The notes: a model not told the origin generated them from the letters alone. Shown: positions 8,956 through 19,193, counted from the first letter of the stretch. The stretch: DNA of 64,000 nt from Chitinophaga sp. CF418 (GCF_900142925.1 NZ_FRCN01000004.1:372001-436000); one strand, 5' to 3'. Numbers and translations are program-made.

Positions 8956-8963
8956 CAAAGATA
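8956..8963 (-). promoter_or_regulatory. -7 element of waaA
   Basis: TATCTTTG on the minus strand. The predicted leader to the ATG at 8919 is about 30 nt. It is divergent from the plus-strand element at 8988-8995. Confidence 0.6.
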
Positions 8964-8987
8964 CTGCCCTTCCTATGTCAATTTTTG

Positions 8988-8995
8988 TAAATTTG
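8988..8995 (+). promoter_or_regulatory. -7 element of the sugar-nucleotide operon
   Basis: TAAATTTG matches the consensus exactly. It lies inside the in-frame extension that begins at 8975, so it rules out that start and points to the ATG at 9026, with a leader of about 25 nt. Confidence 0.6.
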
Positions 8996-9025
8996 CTCAC
9001 TTTAAACAAAATATCTATCCCACAC

Positions 9026-10165
9026 ATGGTTCCTATTCAAATGGTGGATTTAAAACGCCAATACTTGAAAATAAAGCCGCAGGTAGATGCTGCGATGACT
9101 GAAGTGCTCGATAATGCAGCTTTTATTAATGGCGCACCAGTACAACAATTCACCAATGCACTGCAGGGTTATCTCGGTGTGAAACATGTCATTCCCTGCG
9201 CTAACGGTACCGATGCACTGCAGATAGCCATGATGGCGCTCGACCTTGCACCGGGAGATGAAGTGATCACGCCATCCTTCACTTTCATTGCTACTGCGGA
9301 GGTAATTGCCCTGTTACAGCTGAAACCTGTATTTGTGGACGTAGATCCTAAAACATTCTGCCTCGATCCAGCGCAGGTGGAAAAGGCCATTACACCAAAA
9401 ACAAAAGCGATCGTTCCTGTACACCTGTATGGTCACAGTGCAGAAATGGAGCCTATCATGGAGATTTCCAGGAAATACAATATTCCTGTCATTGAAGATA
9501 ATGCACAGGCCATAGGCGGACATTATACTTTTTCTGACGGTACTACCAAAAAGCTGGGTAGCATAGGGCAGATAGGATGTACTTCCTTCTTCCCTTCCAA
9601 GAACCTCGGTTGTTACGGTGACGGCGGTGCCATCTTCACCAATGATGATGCGCTGGCCGCCAAGATAAGAATGATCGCCAATCACGGACAATCAGCCCGT
9701 TACTACCATGATGTAGTAGGCGTAAATTCCCGTCTGGATACACTGCAGGCGGTTGTATTGAATATCAAGCTTCCTTTGCTGGATGAATATATTAAAGCGC
9801 GCCGCGCAGTAGCGGATGCTTATGATGCCGGATTTGCGGGTATTCCTCAGATCACTACTCCATACAGAGCTGGCAACTGTTATCATGTATACCATCAGTA
9901 TACACTGCAGCTGAATGGCGCTGACCGCAATGCGTTACAACAATACCTGCAGGAACGTCAGGTGCCTGCAATGATTTATTATCCCGTGCCTGCTCACCGC
10001 CAGAAAATGTTTGCAAGCTTTGGTGGCGCTGAGTTCAATCTTCCTGTTACTGACAACCTTACCTCAAAGGTTATTTCACTTCCGATCCATACTGAAATGG
10101 ATGCAGATCAGCTACAGCACATTATTGATTCAGTTAAATCATTCATAAATCATAACTCCAAATGA
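9026..10165 (+). CDS. DegT/DnrJ/EryC1/StrS family sugar aminotransferase
   Basis: A 379-residue PLP enzyme that transaminates a keto-sugar nucleotide. It shows ANGTDALQIAM (around residue 60), EDNAQAIGG (around residue 160, with the PLP-contacting aspartate) and SFFPSKNLGCYGDGGA, whose lysine (around residue 192) is the Schiff-base residue. The start at 9026 gives the usual VPIQMVDLKRQY N-terminus and lies below a perfect promoter element. Its stop overlaps the start of the UDP-glucose dehydrogenase gene (ATGA), so they are co-translated. The substrate cannot be fixed; a 4-keto sugar made by a nearby dehydratase is plausible. Confidence 0.9.
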   Translation: MVPIQMVDLKRQYLKIKPQVDAAMTEVLDNAAFINGAPVQQFTNALQGYLGVKHVIPCANGTDALQIAMMALDLAPGDEVITPSFTFIATAEVIALLQLKPVFVDVDPKTFCLDPAQVEKAITPKTKAIVPVHLYGHSAEMEPIMEISRKYNIPVIEDNAQAIGGHYTFSDGTTKKLGSIGQIGCTSFFPSKNLGCYGDGGAIFTNDDALAAKIRMIANHGQSARYYHDVVGVNSRLDTLQAVVLNIKLPLLDEYIKARRAVADAYDAGFAGIPQITTPYRAGNCYHVYHQYTLQLNGADRNALQQYLQERQVPAMIYYPVPAHRQKMFASFGGAEFNLPVTDNLTSKVISLPIHTEMDADQLQHIIDSVKSFINHNSK

Positions 10166-11475
10166 AAATTACAGTAGTAGGCACAGGCTACGTAGGATTA
10201 GTTACCGGGACCTGTTTCGCAGAAACAGGCAATGATGTTGTTTGCGTTGATATCGATGCTAACAAGGTCGCCAAACTGTCCAACGGACAAATCACCATCT
10301 ATGAACCAGGACTCGAAAAACTATTCGAGCGTAACCTGAAGGAAGAACGTCTCCATTTTACCACCAACCTTGCTGATGGTATAAAACATGGGGAAGTGAT
10401 TTTTCTGGCCCTGCCTACTCCTCCGGGAGAAGATGGCTCTGCAGATCTTTCCTATATACTGCGTGTAGCCGATGAAATGGGAAAACTCATCTCAGATTAT
10501 AAAGTGATAGTTGATAAAAGTACTGTACCAGTAGGCACTGCCGAAAAGGTACAGGCCACCGTTGCAAAGCACTGTAAACATCCTTTTGATGTAGTATCCA
10601 ATCCTGAGTTCCTGCGTGAGGGAGTGGCGGTAGACGACTTTATGAAACCAGACCGTGTAGTGATCGGCACCCGTTCTGAAAGAGCACGTAAAGTGATGGG
10701 AGACCTGTTTGCACCGTTCGTACGTCAGGGTAACCCTATACTTTTCATGGATGAGAAATCTGCTGAACTGACCAAATATGCGGCTAACTCCTTCCTGGCT
10801 ACCAAGATCTCTTTCATGAATGAAATTGCCATTCTGTGTGAGAAACTCGGTGCTGATGTGGATATGGTGCGCAGAGGTGTGGGCAGCGATGACAGGATCG
10901 GTAAACGTTTCCTGTTCCCCGGCATCGGTTACGGTGGCAGCTGCTTCCCGAAAGATGTGCAGGCGCTGGTTAAATCGTCCGAAGATGCAGATTACGCGTT
11001 CAAAATACTGACGGCAGTGATGGATGTGAATGAGCGGCAGAAATTGTTCCTCATGCCAAAGATCAACGCATGGTTCAAGGATGAACTGAAAGGTAAACAT
11101 TTCGCTCTCTGGGGACTGGCGTTCAAACCTAATACAGACGATATCCGCGAAGCGCCGGCATTATACATGATAGATGCCCTGCGGGCTGCGGGAGCGACTG
11201 TAACCGTGTTTGACCCTGAAGCAATGGCAAATGTGAAACGCCTTATCGGCGATAAAGTAACATATGCTTCCAACCAGTACGAATGCCTCGCAAATGCAGA
11301 CGCCCTGGTCATTGCAACAGAATGGAGCGTATTCAGAACCCCTGATTTTGATAAGATAGGCGCTTCTCTCAAAAACAAACTTATATTCGACGGAAGGAAC
11401 CTGTTTGACGTATCCCGTATGGCTGAACTGGGTTTCCACTACGAAAGCGTCGGACGTGCTGCTGCAACTAACTAA
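10162..11475 (+). CDS. ugd: UDP-glucose 6-dehydrogenase
   Basis: A 437-residue cytoplasmic enzyme oxidising UDP-glucose to UDP-glucuronate with two NAD+. The N-terminal Rossmann motif is [12 protein letters not shown], the catalytic cysteine lies in [10 protein letters not shown] (around residue 260), and the C-terminal UDP-binding domain contains [16 protein letters not shown]. Family length is normal. It is translationally coupled to the aminotransferase upstream, and the product feeds the UDP-glucuronate decarboxylase encoded 16 nt downstream. Confidence 0.95.
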   Translation: MKITVVGTGYVGLVTGTCFAETGNDVVCVDIDANKVAKLSNGQITIYEPGLEKLFERNLKEERLHFTTNLADGIKHGEVIFLALPTPPGEDGSADLSYILRVADEMGKLISDYKVIVDKSTVPVGTAEKVQATVAKHCKHPFDVVSNPEFLREGVAVDDFMKPDRVVIGTRSERARKVMGDLFAPFVRQGNPILFMDEKSAELTKYAANSFLATKISFMNEIAILCEKLGADVDMVRRGVGSDDRIGKRFLFPGIGYGGSCFPKDVQALVKSSEDADYAFKILTAVMDVNERQKLFLMPKINAWFKDELKGKHFALWGLAFKPNTDDIREAPALYMIDALRAAGATVTVFDPEAMANVKRLIGDKVTYASNQYECLANADALVIATEWSVFRTPDFDKIGASLKNKLIFDGRNLFDVSRMAELGFHYESVGRAAATN

Positions 11476-11491
11476 TTATCACACTTCATCA

Positions 11492-12442
11492 ATGCCTATC
11501 GAAATGAAAAGAGTACTGATTACCGGCGCGGCCGGCTTCCTGGGGTCACACCTGTGTGATCGCTTTATCGCAGAAGGATACCGTGTTGTAGGCATGGACA
11601 ATCTCCTGACCGGCAACATTAAAAATATAGAACACCTCTTTCCTTTAAAGGAATTTGAATATTACCATCATGATGTAAGCAAATTCGTACATGTACCAGG
11701 CGACCTGGATTATATTTTACACTTTGCTTCTCCCGCCAGCCCTATCGACTATCTGAAAATGCCTATCCAGACACTGAAGGTAGGCTCATTGGGTACTCAC
11801 AACCTGTTGGGACTGGCCAAGGAAAAAAAGGCGCGTATCCTGGTGGCGTCCACTTCCGAAGTATATGGCGATCCGACAGTACATCCGCAGACGGAAGAAT
11901 ACTGGGGTAATGTGAACCCGGTAGGTCCGCGCGGTGTGTATGACGAAGCCAAACGCTTCATGGAATCCATCACCATGGCTTACCACAATTTCCATGGTGT
12001 AGATACAAGGATCATCAGGATCTTTAATACCTACGGTCCGCGTATGCGCCTCGATGACGGACGAGCACTGCCTGCTTTTATGAGTCAGGCGCTGACAGGT
12101 CAGGACCTCACCGTTTTTGGTGATGGCTCCCAGACCCGCTCTTTCTGTTACGTGTCTGACCTGGTGGATGGTATTTACCGCCTGCTGCTGAGTGATTATC
12201 ACCTTCCGGTGAACATCGGCAACCCTGCCGAGATCTCCCTGAAAGAATTCGCAGAGGAGATCCTGGCGCTGACAGGCAGCAAACAAAAGATTATCTATCA
12301 GCCTCTTCCGAAAGATGATCCGAAACAGAGAAAACCGGATATTACCAAAGCACAGGAATTACTGGGCTGGGCGCCGAAAGTGGACAGGAAAGAAGGGCTG
12401 AAGATCACTTATGAGTATTTCAAACAAGCTCTTAATAAATAG
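11492..12442 (+). CDS. uxs: UDP-glucuronate decarboxylase (UDP-xylose synthase)
   Basis: A 316-residue short-chain dehydrogenase/reductase that converts UDP-glucuronate to UDP-xylose. NAD binding is shown by [14 protein letters not shown] at the N-terminus, the catalytic pair by YDEAKRF (YxxxK, around residues 150-154), with STSEVYGDP just before. The start at 11492 lies 16 nt after the ugd stop; a start at 11504 is also possible. Upstream in-frame codons overlap ugd and are not needed. With ugd it forms a two-step UDP-glucose to UDP-xylose route. Confidence 0.92.
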   Translation: MPIEMKRVLITGAAGFLGSHLCDRFIAEGYRVVGMDNLLTGNIKNIEHLFPLKEFEYYHHDVSKFVHVPGDLDYILHFASPASPIDYLKMPIQTLKVGSLGTHNLLGLAKEKKARILVASTSEVYGDPTVHPQTEEYWGNVNPVGPRGVYDEAKRFMESITMAYHNFHGVDTRIIRIFNTYGPRMRLDDGRALPAFMSQALTGQDLTVFGDGSQTRSFCYVSDLVDGIYRLLLSDYHLPVNIGNPAEISLKEFAEEILALTGSKQKIIYQPLPKDDPKQRKPDITKAQELLGWAPKVDRKEGLKITYEYFKQALNK

Positions 12443-12451
12443 CTCCGGACG

Positions 12452-12499
12452 GCGGATGAGCCTTTACTCCTAAAACTGGTTAGATAAAGGTTCATCCGC
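12452..12499 (+). terminator. Intergenic hairpin, possible terminator
   Basis: A 15-bp stem (GCGGATGAGCCTTTA with its complement, one G-T pair) and an 18-nt loop between uxs and rfbB. There is no strong T-run after it, so it may be a weak terminator or an RNA-stability hairpin. Confidence 0.45.
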
Positions 12500-12534
12500 A
12501 ATTCGTAATTTTAGCCCGGAATTAAATAATCATT

Positions 12535-13590
12535 ATGCACAACACCATATTAATCACCGGTGGCGCAGGATTTATTGGGTCTCATGTAGTGAGGCTGTTT
12601 GTAAAGAACTACCCTCATTACCAGATCATCAATCTGGATGCATTAACCTATGCCGGTAATCTTGAAAACCTGAAGGACATCAAGGATCAGCCCAATTACA
12701 AATTTGTGAAGGGCGATATTACTGATGAAGCATTCATCGACGAACTGTTTGCTACTTATAAGTTCGATGGTGTGATCCATCTGGCTGCCGAGAGTCATGT
12801 GGACAGATCCATCATGGATCCGCTGGCCTTTATCAGGACCAACGTGATGGGAACTGCTGTGCTGCTGAACGCCGCCAGGAAATACTGGAAAGACAACTAT
12901 GAGGGCAAGCTGTTCTATCATGTGTCAACCGATGAGGTATATGGCAGCCTGGGAGAAGACGGTCTCTTTACCGAAGAGACTGCGTATGATCCCCGTTCAC
13001 CTTATTCTGCCTCCAAAGCAAGTTCAGATCATTTTGTGAGGGCATATTACCACACCTATCATCTGCCTGCTGTTATATCCAACTGCTCCAATAACTACGG
13101 CTCAAATCATTTCCCGGAAAAATTAATTCCGCTGGCCATTCACAATATCAAGAACAATAAGCCGGTGCCGGTATATGGTAAAGGTGAGAACGTACGTGAC
13201 TGGCTGTTTGTGGAAGATCATGCCAGAGCAATAGATACTATTTTCCATAAGGGCCGCGTAGGAGAAACCTACAACATCGGTGGCTTCAACGAATGGAAAA
13301 ATATTGACCTTATTAACCTGCTGTGCATTATCATGGATAAAAAACTTCAGCGTGCACCAGGTACTTCTGCTAAACTGATCACTTTCGTAAAAGACCGCGC
13401 CGGCCATGACCTGCGTTATGCTATTGATGCCACTAAGCTCAATAAAGAACTGGGTTGGGAGCCTTCCCTCCAGTTTGAAGAAGGTCTTGAAAAAACAGTG
13501 GAATGGTACCTCGCCAATGAAGAATGGCTGGAACATGTGACCAGCGGAGCGTACCAGGATTATTACAGTGAGCAGTATCAAAAGAGATAA
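12535..13590 (+). CDS. rfbB: dTDP-glucose 4,6-dehydratase
   Basis: A 351-residue NAD-dependent enzyme forming dTDP-4-keto-6-deoxyglucose, the second step of dTDP-L-rhamnose synthesis. It shows ITGGAGFIGSHVVRLF, the STDEVYG motif and YSASKASSDH carrying the catalytic YxxxK. The length is normal. It heads a tight three-gene run with rfbC 2 nt after its stop and rfbD immediately after rfbC. The first enzyme of the pathway, RfbA, is not in this window. A near-consensus -7 element (TAATTTTA, 12506-12513) precedes it. Confidence 0.95.
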   Translation: MHNTILITGGAGFIGSHVVRLFVKNYPHYQIINLDALTYAGNLENLKDIKDQPNYKFVKGDITDEAFIDELFATYKFDGVIHLAAESHVDRSIMDPLAFIRTNVMGTAVLLNAARKYWKDNYEGKLFYHVSTDEVYGSLGEDGLFTEETAYDPRSPYSASKASSDHFVRAYYHTYHLPAVISNCSNNYGSNHFPEKLIPLAIHNIKNNKPVPVYGKGENVRDWLFVEDHARAIDTIFHKGRVGETYNIGGFNEWKNIDLINLLCIIMDKKLQRAPGTSAKLITFVKDRAGHDLRYAIDATKLNKELGWEPSLQFEEGLEKTVEWYLANEEWLEHVTSGAYQDYYSEQYQKR

Positions 13591-13592
13591 CT

Positions 13593-14159
13593 ATGCCTTT
13601 TACCGAAACAGGGATCCCAGGGTTACTAGTATATGAACCCAGGGTGTTTAATGATAGCCGTGGCTATTTTTTCGAAAGCTACAGCGCGCAGACCTTTGAG
13701 CAGCAAGGGTTACACCTGCCTTTTGTACAGGATAACCAGGCACGTTCCACCTATGGTGTACTGAGAGGGTTACACTACCAGCAGGAACCGTATGCACAGA
13801 CAAAGCTGATAAGAGTGCTGGAAGGAAAGATCATAGATGTGGCAGTGGATATCCGTAAAGGCTCTCCTACTTATGGCAAAGCCTTTACCATAGAACTGAG
13901 TGCTGAAAATAAATTACAGCTGCTGGTGCCCAAAGGCTTCGCCCACGGATATTCCGTGTTAAGTGAAACAGCAGAAGTGATGTATAAATGCGATAACTTT
14001 TATCATAAGGCCAGTGAGGGAGGTATTATCTATAATGATCCAGCACTGAACATTGACTGGGGTATAGACCTGGCCGATGCCATTGTATCTGAAAAGGATA
14101 TAGTGCTGCCTACACTGGAAAACTGTACGCATAATTTCGTTTTCAATCCAAATAAGTAA
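13593..14159 (+). CDS. rfbC: dTDP-4-dehydrorhamnose 3,5-epimerase
   Basis: A 188-residue cupin-fold epimerase acting on dTDP-4-keto-6-deoxyglucose. The catalytic histidine is in LRGLHYQ (around residue 63), followed by KLIRVLEGKIIDVAVDIRKGSPTYG and PKGFAHGYSVLSE, all family hallmarks. It starts 2 nt after the rfbB stop and its own stop directly abuts the rfbD start, so the three genes are one transcription and translation unit. Confidence 0.95.
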   Translation: MPFTETGIPGLLVYEPRVFNDSRGYFFESYSAQTFEQQGLHLPFVQDNQARSTYGVLRGLHYQQEPYAQTKLIRVLEGKIIDVAVDIRKGSPTYGKAFTIELSAENKLQLLVPKGFAHGYSVLSETAEVMYKCDNFYHKASEGGIIYNDPALNIDWGIDLADAIVSEKDIVLPTLENCTHNFVFNPNK

Positions 14160-15023
14160 ATGAAAAATATTCTGGTAACCGGCGCCAATGGCCAGCTGGG
14201 ACAAGCATTGAAAAAGATCGCTGCGGATTATTCCGGATTTTCCTTCGTATATACCGACTTCAATGAACTGGATATTACCAGTGAGGAAGCTGTCAGCAAC
14301 TTTTTCTCACAGCAGGAAATACACGCCTGTATCAACTGTGCGGCGTATACTGCGGTAGACAAAGCGGAGAATGACGAGGAGCTGGCCTTCAAACTGAACT
14401 TTGAAGCAGTACTGAACCTGGCCAATATCTGTCAGCAACACAAGGCACAACTGGTGCACATCTCCACTGACTACGTGTTTGACGGCAAACAGAATGTACC
14501 GTATACAGAAACAGACGACGCCAGCCCTACCAGCATCTATGGAAGCTCCAAGCTGCGCGGCGAGGCTGCTGCTATAGACGCCAATACCGATACCATCGTG
14601 ATACGTACTTCCTGGCTGTATTCTGAATTTGGTGTCAACTTCGCAAAACGTATGCGTGAGCTGATGCAGGAGAAAGAGCACCTGAACGTGGTATTCGATC
14701 AGGCAGGCACACCTACCTATGCAGTAGACCTGGCAAAAGCCATCCTGAACGCCCTCACAAAAGTATGGGACGCTCCAGGCAATTATGGCGGGGTTTATCA
14801 TTTCAGCAATGAAGGGGTAACCAGCTGGTATGACTTTGCAGTAGCGATCCGCGAACTGACAGGAGCATCCTGCACTGTGGCGCCTATTACTTCTGACAAG
14901 TATCCTACTCCGGCAAAAAGACCGGCTTACAGTGTGCTGAACAAACAAAAGATCAAAGATACTTTCGGCTTACAGATCCTTCACTGGCGTGAAAGCCTGA
15001 AGGAATGCCTGAAAAACCTGTAA
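14160..15023 (+). CDS. rfbD: dTDP-4-dehydrorhamnose reductase
   Basis: A 287-residue SDR that makes dTDP-L-rhamnose with NAD(P)H, the last step of the pathway. It has VTGANGQLGQALKK at the N-terminus, the HISTDYVFDG segment near residue 100 and YGSSKLRGE with the catalytic YxxxK near residue 127. Length is normal. It is the last gene of the operon; a strong terminator follows at 15033-15076. Confidence 0.95.
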   Translation: MKNILVTGANGQLGQALKKIAADYSGFSFVYTDFNELDITSEEAVSNFFSQQEIHACINCAAYTAVDKAENDEELAFKLNFEAVLNLANICQQHKAQLVHISTDYVFDGKQNVPYTETDDASPTSIYGSSKLRGEAAAIDANTDTIVIRTSWLYSEFGVNFAKRMRELMQEKEHLNVVFDQAGTPTYAVDLAKAILNALTKVWDAPGNYGGVYHFSNEGVTSWYDFAVAIRELTGASCTVAPITSDKYPTPAKRPAYSVLNKQKIKDTFGLQILHWRESLKECLKNL

Positions 15024-15032
15024 ACCGGGTTC

Positions 15033-15076
15033 AAAAAAGGAAAGCCCTCTGCCAAGGCAGGGGGCTTTCCTTTTTT
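15033..15076. terminator. Strong intrinsic terminator
   Basis: A stem of about 21 bp (AAAAAAGGAAAGCCCTCTGCC and its near-complement) with a 2-nt spacer and T6/A6 flanks. It is shared by rfbD and the convergent TapB-like gene. Confidence 0.85.
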
Positions 15077-15087
15077 ATACGATCAGA

Positions 15088-15783
15088 TTATTTCTTTACA
15101 TGAGTGATCTCCATATGACCTGCAGGTTTACCATCTTTGGAGGTTTCTGTTTTCACAACGCCAAAGCCGGGTGCAAACCACTCTGCAGCCACCATTTCTA
15201 TCGGGATGTTCATGCCCATCATTTTCATGGAAAGGCTCATGTTGTAAGTGATCTTGTAACAATCCCAGCTACCGCCGGCGGTCGTTACCTTTTCCTTACC
15301 AGTCACCTTACGGTCAGTCACTTTATACTGGAGGCTCATATCCATGCCATTGGCATTACCACTCATTTCGAAAGCACCATCCGGCAGCGATTGGCCATCC
15401 TTGAGGTTAGCCGGGTAATTCAGAAAGGCGTTCCCTTCTGACTCCATTTTCATGTTCTGCAGCTGGGGAAGGCTAGGCATGGACATTTTCATATCGACCA
15501 TGATCGCGCCGCCATCACATTTGAATTTTCCCTTTCCGGAAGAGATGGTCTTTCCTTTTACATCTTTTAGCGTAGAAGTAAAATCAGATACGCTGGCAGC
15601 CCCTTCTTTACTGACAGACAATACGTTGTAAACGTTTTTAGCTACAGCAGTACCCTTTGCATCGAACATGGTCATCTCTACTTCTGCATTGTTCAGCATA
15701 TAGTAGTAGTTCTTGCAGTCCTGGGCACTTAAAGCATTGACTGTCAGCAACAGACATGCGATAAAAAACAAGATTTTTCTCAT
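15088..15783 (-). CDS. Secreted TapB/DUF3108-like protein
   Basis: A 231-residue protein with a signal peptide (hydrophobic residues 4-19, cleavage after ALSA). The rest is a beta-rich domain with a methionine-rich central part (DMKMSMPSLPQLQNMKME) and the KVTGKEKVTTAGGSWDCYKI motif, which resembles TapB/DUF3108 lipoprotein-like domains of Bacteroidota. It probably resides in the periplasm or outer envelope. Function is unknown. It is divergent from tyrS and convergent with rfbD. A near-consensus promoter element (TAAATTCG, minus strand, 15838-15831) gives a leader of about 40 nt. Confidence 0.7.
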   Translation of the reverse strand: MRKILFFIACLLLTVNALSAQDCKNYYYMLNNAEVEMTMFDAKGTAVAKNVYNVLSVSKEGAASVSDFTSTLKDVKGKTISSGKGKFKCDGGAIMVDMKMSMPSLPQLQNMKMESEGNAFLNYPANLKDGQSLPDGAFEMSGNANGMDMSLQYKVTDRKVTGKEKVTTAGGSWDCYKITYNMSLSMKMMGMNIPIEMVAAEWFAPGFGVVKTETSKDGKPAGHMEITHVKK

Positions 15784-15882
15784 AGTTTATTCTTTACAGA
15801 AAATGGCGGTTTTATCCGGGATTCAATGTACGAATTTAAGGTACATCGCCGTTCCTCCGCATATCGTTTAAAATTCTTTTCT

Positions 15883-15890
15883 TACGTTTG
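15883..15890 (+). promoter_or_regulatory. -7 element of tyrS
   Basis: TACGTTTG matches TAnnTTTG. It overlaps an in-frame TTG at 15888 and so supports the ATG at 15912 as the true start. Confidence 0.6.
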
Positions 15891-15911
15891 CAAAAATTAT
15901 CCCAATTAATC

Positions 15912-17195
15912 ATGAACCTGATAGAGGAATTACGCTGGAGAGGTATGGTGCAGGATATAATGCCGGGCACAGAGGAGCAATTATTAAAAGAAATGACCAG
16001 TGCTTATGTAGGATTTGACCCTACGGCAGACTCTCTTCATATAGGTAGCCTTGTGCCTATCCTGCTGCTGGTACACTTACAAAGGGCTGGCCATAAACCA
16101 TTTGCGCTCGTAGGTGGCGCTACTGGTATGGTGGGCGATCCTTCTTTCAAAGCAGAAGAGCGGAAAATGCTGGATCTGGATACCCTGGCACTCAACCAGA
16201 AAGGTATCAAGGCTCAGCTGGAGAAATTCCTGGATTTTGATCCGGCAAAGCCAAATGCCGCTGAAATGGTCAATAACTTTGACTGGTTTAAGGATATATC
16301 CTTCCTGGATTTCATCCGTGATGTAGGTAAACATATTACTGTTAACTACATGATGTCCAAAGATTCGGTAAAAAGAAGACTGGAAGGCGATAGCGGTATG
16401 TCTTTTACAGAATTCACTTATCAGCTGATTCAGGGATACGATTTTTATCATTTATATACTGCGAAGAACGTCAAACTGCAAATGGGCGGTTCTGACCAGT
16501 GGGGCAATATTGTGACCGGTACTGAACTTATACGCCGTAAAGCCAATGGCGAGGCGTTTGCATTTACCTGTCCCCTGCTGAAAAAAGCAGATGGTACTAA
16601 ATTTGGAAAAACAGAGAGAGGGAATGTGTGGCTGGATCCGCAGAAAACGTCTCCATACCTGTTTTACCAGTTCTGGGTAAAGACTACTGATGAAGATGCC
16701 GAGAACTATATCAAAATCTTTACGTTCCTTAGTAAGGAAGAGATCGATGAATTGATCGCCTTACATAAGCTGCCTTCTAATCAATGGCTGCTGCAAAAAA
16801 GACTGGCGAAAGAACTGACAACCTTTGTGCACGGAGAGAAAGGATTTGAATTTGCGTTGCAAGCGTCTGAAATACTCTTCAGTAAAGATACTACGGAAGT
16901 ATTGACGTCCCTGACAGAGCAAGAACTGTTGGATGTCATGGATGGCGTTCCTCAATTTGAATTTGCCGCATCCGAACTGGAAGCAGGTAAAGATATTGTT
17001 TCTTTCCTTGCAGCAACAGGCATATTCCCTAGTAAAAGTGAAGCGAGAAAAATGGTGCAGAACAATGGAGTAAGCATCAATAAAATAAAAGTTTCGGGGA
17101 TAGATAAGATCGTAGATAGGAGCCTGCTGTTAAATGATAAGTACATCCTGGTACAAAAGGGTAGTAACAAATATAACCTGGTGATAGTGAAATAA
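15912..17195 (+). CDS. tyrS: Tyrosyl-tRNA synthetase
   Basis: A 427-residue class I aminoacyl-tRNA synthetase charging tRNA-Tyr. The HIGH motif is [10 protein letters not shown] near residue 44, and the KMSKS-type loop is KFGKT near residue 232. GGSDQWGNI is the tyrosine-binding signature, and a C-terminal S4-like RNA-binding domain ([18 protein letters not shown]) closes the protein. The start at 15912 gives the standard [12 protein letters not shown]-terminus and lies downstream of the promoter element. A terminator follows at 17216-17249. It is an essential housekeeping gene with no odd features. Confidence 0.97.
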   Translation: MNLIEELRWRGMVQDIMPGTEEQLLKEMTSAYVGFDPTADSLHIGSLVPILLLVHLQRAGHKPFALVGGATGMVGDPSFKAEERKMLDLDTLALNQKGIKAQLEKFLDFDPAKPNAAEMVNNFDWFKDISFLDFIRDVGKHITVNYMMSKDSVKRRLEGDSGMSFTEFTYQLIQGYDFYHLYTAKNVKLQMGGSDQWGNIVTGTELIRRKANGEAFAFTCPLLKKADGTKFGKTERGNVWLDPQKTSPYLFYQFWVKTTDEDAENYIKIFTFLSKEEIDELIALHKLPSNQWLLQKRLAKELTTFVHGEKGFEFALQASEILFSKDTTEVLTSLTEQELLDVMDGVPQFEFAASELEAGKDIVSFLAATGIFPSKSEARKMVQNNGVSINKIKVSGIDKIVDRSLLLNDKYILVQKGSNKYNLVIVK

Positions 17196-17215
17196 ATTAT
17201 TTATAGATAAACAAA

Positions 17216-17249
17216 CAAAGGCTGGCAATTCATCATCTGCCAGCCTTTG
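17216..17249. terminator. Intrinsic terminator after tyrS
   Basis: A 12-bp stem CAAAGGCTGGCA with its exact complement across a 10-nt loop, between convergent tyrS and the split-barrel gene. Confidence 0.75.
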
Positions 17250-17287
17250 CTGTTTAATGTCTTTCAGTTGAACCTGTAACATGTATT

Positions 17288-17791
17288 CTACTCTATATCC
17301 AGCTCCCCGTGCTCCCCTTCCTGATACTTCTTCCCTGTGATAATCGACGTCAGCATATTAAAGAAGATCACCATCTTACTGGAAGAATTATCCCAGAACC
17401 AGGCTTGTTTTGTATCTACTTTCAGCAGACATAACCGTGGATCATCAACACCTATAGGAAACCAGGCTTCTACTGCCGGTGTCCATAACTGCTTCATCTT
17501 CTCCTTGTCAACGATGATAGAACCAATACCGAAGATGTTCAGGTAAGTATTATGACCCGGATGGGAATAAATAAGGTTCAGCTCATTATTCTCTGAGATC
17601 TGGGTAACCTTGCCCGAATATTCATCGGAAAAGAACCATACATTTCCATCTTTATCCACATCAACAGTGGCCATAGGCCTGGAAATGACATGTCCGTGAT
17701 CATCTATGGTAGTGAACATGCATATCCGTACATCGTTGATCAGGTCGGTGACCTTGCGGATAGCATCTTCTCTTTTAAGGATTGCTCCCAT
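17288..17791 (-). CDS. Pyridoxamine 5'-phosphate oxidase-like FMN split-barrel protein
   Basis: A 167-residue protein of the general stress protein 26 / PNPOx-like group. It has the expected beta-barrel pattern: RICMFTTIDDHGHVISRPMA (around residues 22-41), GNVWFFSDEYSGKV and NELNLIYSHPGHNTYLNIFG, followed by a WTPAVEAWFPIG segment typical of this subgroup. Such proteins bind flavin or related cofactors; true pyridoxine oxidase activity is not implied. It is a single-gene unit convergent with tyrS. Confidence 0.85.
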   Translation of the reverse strand: MGAILKREDAIRKVTDLINDVRICMFTTIDDHGHVISRPMATVDVDKDGNVWFFSDEYSGKVTQISENNELNLIYSHPGHNTYLNIFGIGSIIVDKEKMKQLWTPAVEAWFPIGVDDPRLCLLKVDTKQAWFWDNSSSKMVIFFNMLTSIITGKKYQEGEHGELDIE

Positions 17792-17839
17792 TTCTTTATG
17801 TGTTTGCTATGGAACAATAAAAATTCATGCCATAACTCA

Positions 17840-17878
17840 AAAAAAAGCAGGGTATTGTTAGTACAACACCCTGCTTTT
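17840..17878 (-). terminator. Terminator of the amidohydrolase operon
   Basis: An 11-bp stem AAAAGCAGGGT/ACCCTGCTTTT with partial inner pairing, followed on the minus strand by eight U residues. It ends transcription of the two amidohydrolase genes. Confidence 0.8.
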
Positions 17879-17897
17879 CAATTATTTTCCTGATTTA

Positions 17898-19193
17898 TTA
17901 CTTCAGTCCGTACTTATATTTATAACGCTCGTACAGCTGTTTGTGTTTATTGTCCAGGTTGATTTCCCTACCCTGGATAAAGGCATGGACCACAGCGCTA
18001 CTGCGCATATCCAACAGATCTCCGGTACTGATAACGATATTGGCATCCTTACCTGTTTCCAGGGAACCGGTGCTTTTGTCGATCCCCAGGATGCGGGCTG
18101 TATTTAACGTCACTGCGGTCAGTGCCTGTTCTTTAGTAAGACCATAGGTGCTGGCGGTACCTGCTTCGAAAGGCAGGTTACGCTGTTGCCAGAAGCCTTC
18201 ATTGCTCAGGCAGAACAATACGCCTGCCTGTTGGAGCTGCGTGGCTGTTTTATAGGGCTGATCTACATCATCGTCAGGCGTCACCGGCAGACTATGCGGC
18301 TGGGTCAGCACGACAGCAATATTGTTTTGTTTCAGGACATCTGCGATGATCCAGGAATCGGCTCCACCGGCAATCACCACATCGATCCCAAACTCTTTCG
18401 CAAAATCAACCGCCACGAGCATTTCCTTTACCAGGTTACAGTGAATAAACAGTTTCTGTTCTTTGGTAAACAGCTTTCTTACAGCTTCAAACTTCAGGTT
18501 CACTGCAGTATGCTTTTCCTCTTGCAGGTAAGCTTTCGCCTCACTCAGAAAAGAACGTACCTTACCTGTCTCTTCTGCAAATTCTTCTGCCCTATCTTTC
18601 GTAACAGTGAAAGAACGTCCTGGTATTGAAGGCGGCGGCAACAGGCTGGGCATATAGAAATGGATGGCCCCGTCTTTCTTATAGGCGGCATCTTCCCAGT
18701 TCCAGGCATCGAGCTGCACCACTGAGGATGTGCCGGGTATCATTCCACCTTCGGGCGTTACCTGTGCCAGCAGGATACCGTTAGAGCGAAGCGTATTAAT
18801 CACTTTTGAGTCGGTATTATACGCTACCAGTGAATGTATGGAAGGGTTGATCTCCCCTACTTCAGTGAAGTCGTTAGTAGCCCTTACTGCCTCCACTTCC
18901 GTCAAACCGAGGGTGGTCAGTGGCGAAATAACGCCAGGATATACATGGTTCCCCTTCAGATCCATGATGATACCATCGGCAGCGGGAGCAGGAAGATTGT
19001 TGCCTACGGCAGTGATCTTACCATTGGAAAAAGTCAGTGCGCCATTTTCGAGCACCTGTCCGTTGCCAACATGAATAGTGGCATTGATCAGGTAAATGGT
19101 CTTTCCCTGCGGCGGGGCAGGATATATTGTCTCCTGGGCAAATGCGGCCGTACAGGAAAGCGCGGTGATATATGTTAAGATGATCCGTTTCAT
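17898..19193 (-). CDS. Secreted amidohydrolase-fold protein, probably without metal ligands
   Basis: A 431-residue protein with a signal peptide (cleavage near AAFAQ) and an imidazolonepropionase-like amidohydrolase fold, shown by the small N-terminal beta domain, the NHVYPGVISP strand and the C-terminal LETGKDANIVIS segment. The metal-binding HxH of active members should follow YPG but reads SPL here, and the late Asp of the active site is replaced in LSNEGF. It is therefore likely a non-catalytic partner. It lies 25 nt after the 1005-residue amidohydrolase gene and probably forms a complex or pathway with it. Confidence 0.82.
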   Translation of the reverse strand: MKRIILTYITALSCTAAFAQETIYPAPPQGKTIYLINATIHVGNGQVLENGALTFSNGKITAVGNNLPAPAADGIIMDLKGNHVYPGVISPLTTLGLTEVEAVRATNDFTEVGEINPSIHSLVAYNTDSKVINTLRSNGILLAQVTPEGGMIPGTSSVVQLDAWNWEDAAYKKDGAIHFYMPSLLPPPSIPGRSFTVTKDRAEEFAEETGKVRSFLSEAKAYLQEEKHTAVNLKFEAVRKLFTKEQKLFIHCNLVKEMLVAVDFAKEFGIDVVIAGGADSWIIADVLKQNNIAVVLTQPHSLPVTPDDDVDQPYKTATQLQQAGVLFCLSNEGFWQQRNLPFEAGTASTYGLTKEQALTAVTLNTARILGIDKSTGSLETGKDANIVISTGDLLDMRSSAVVHAFIQGREINLDNKHKQLYERYKYKYGLK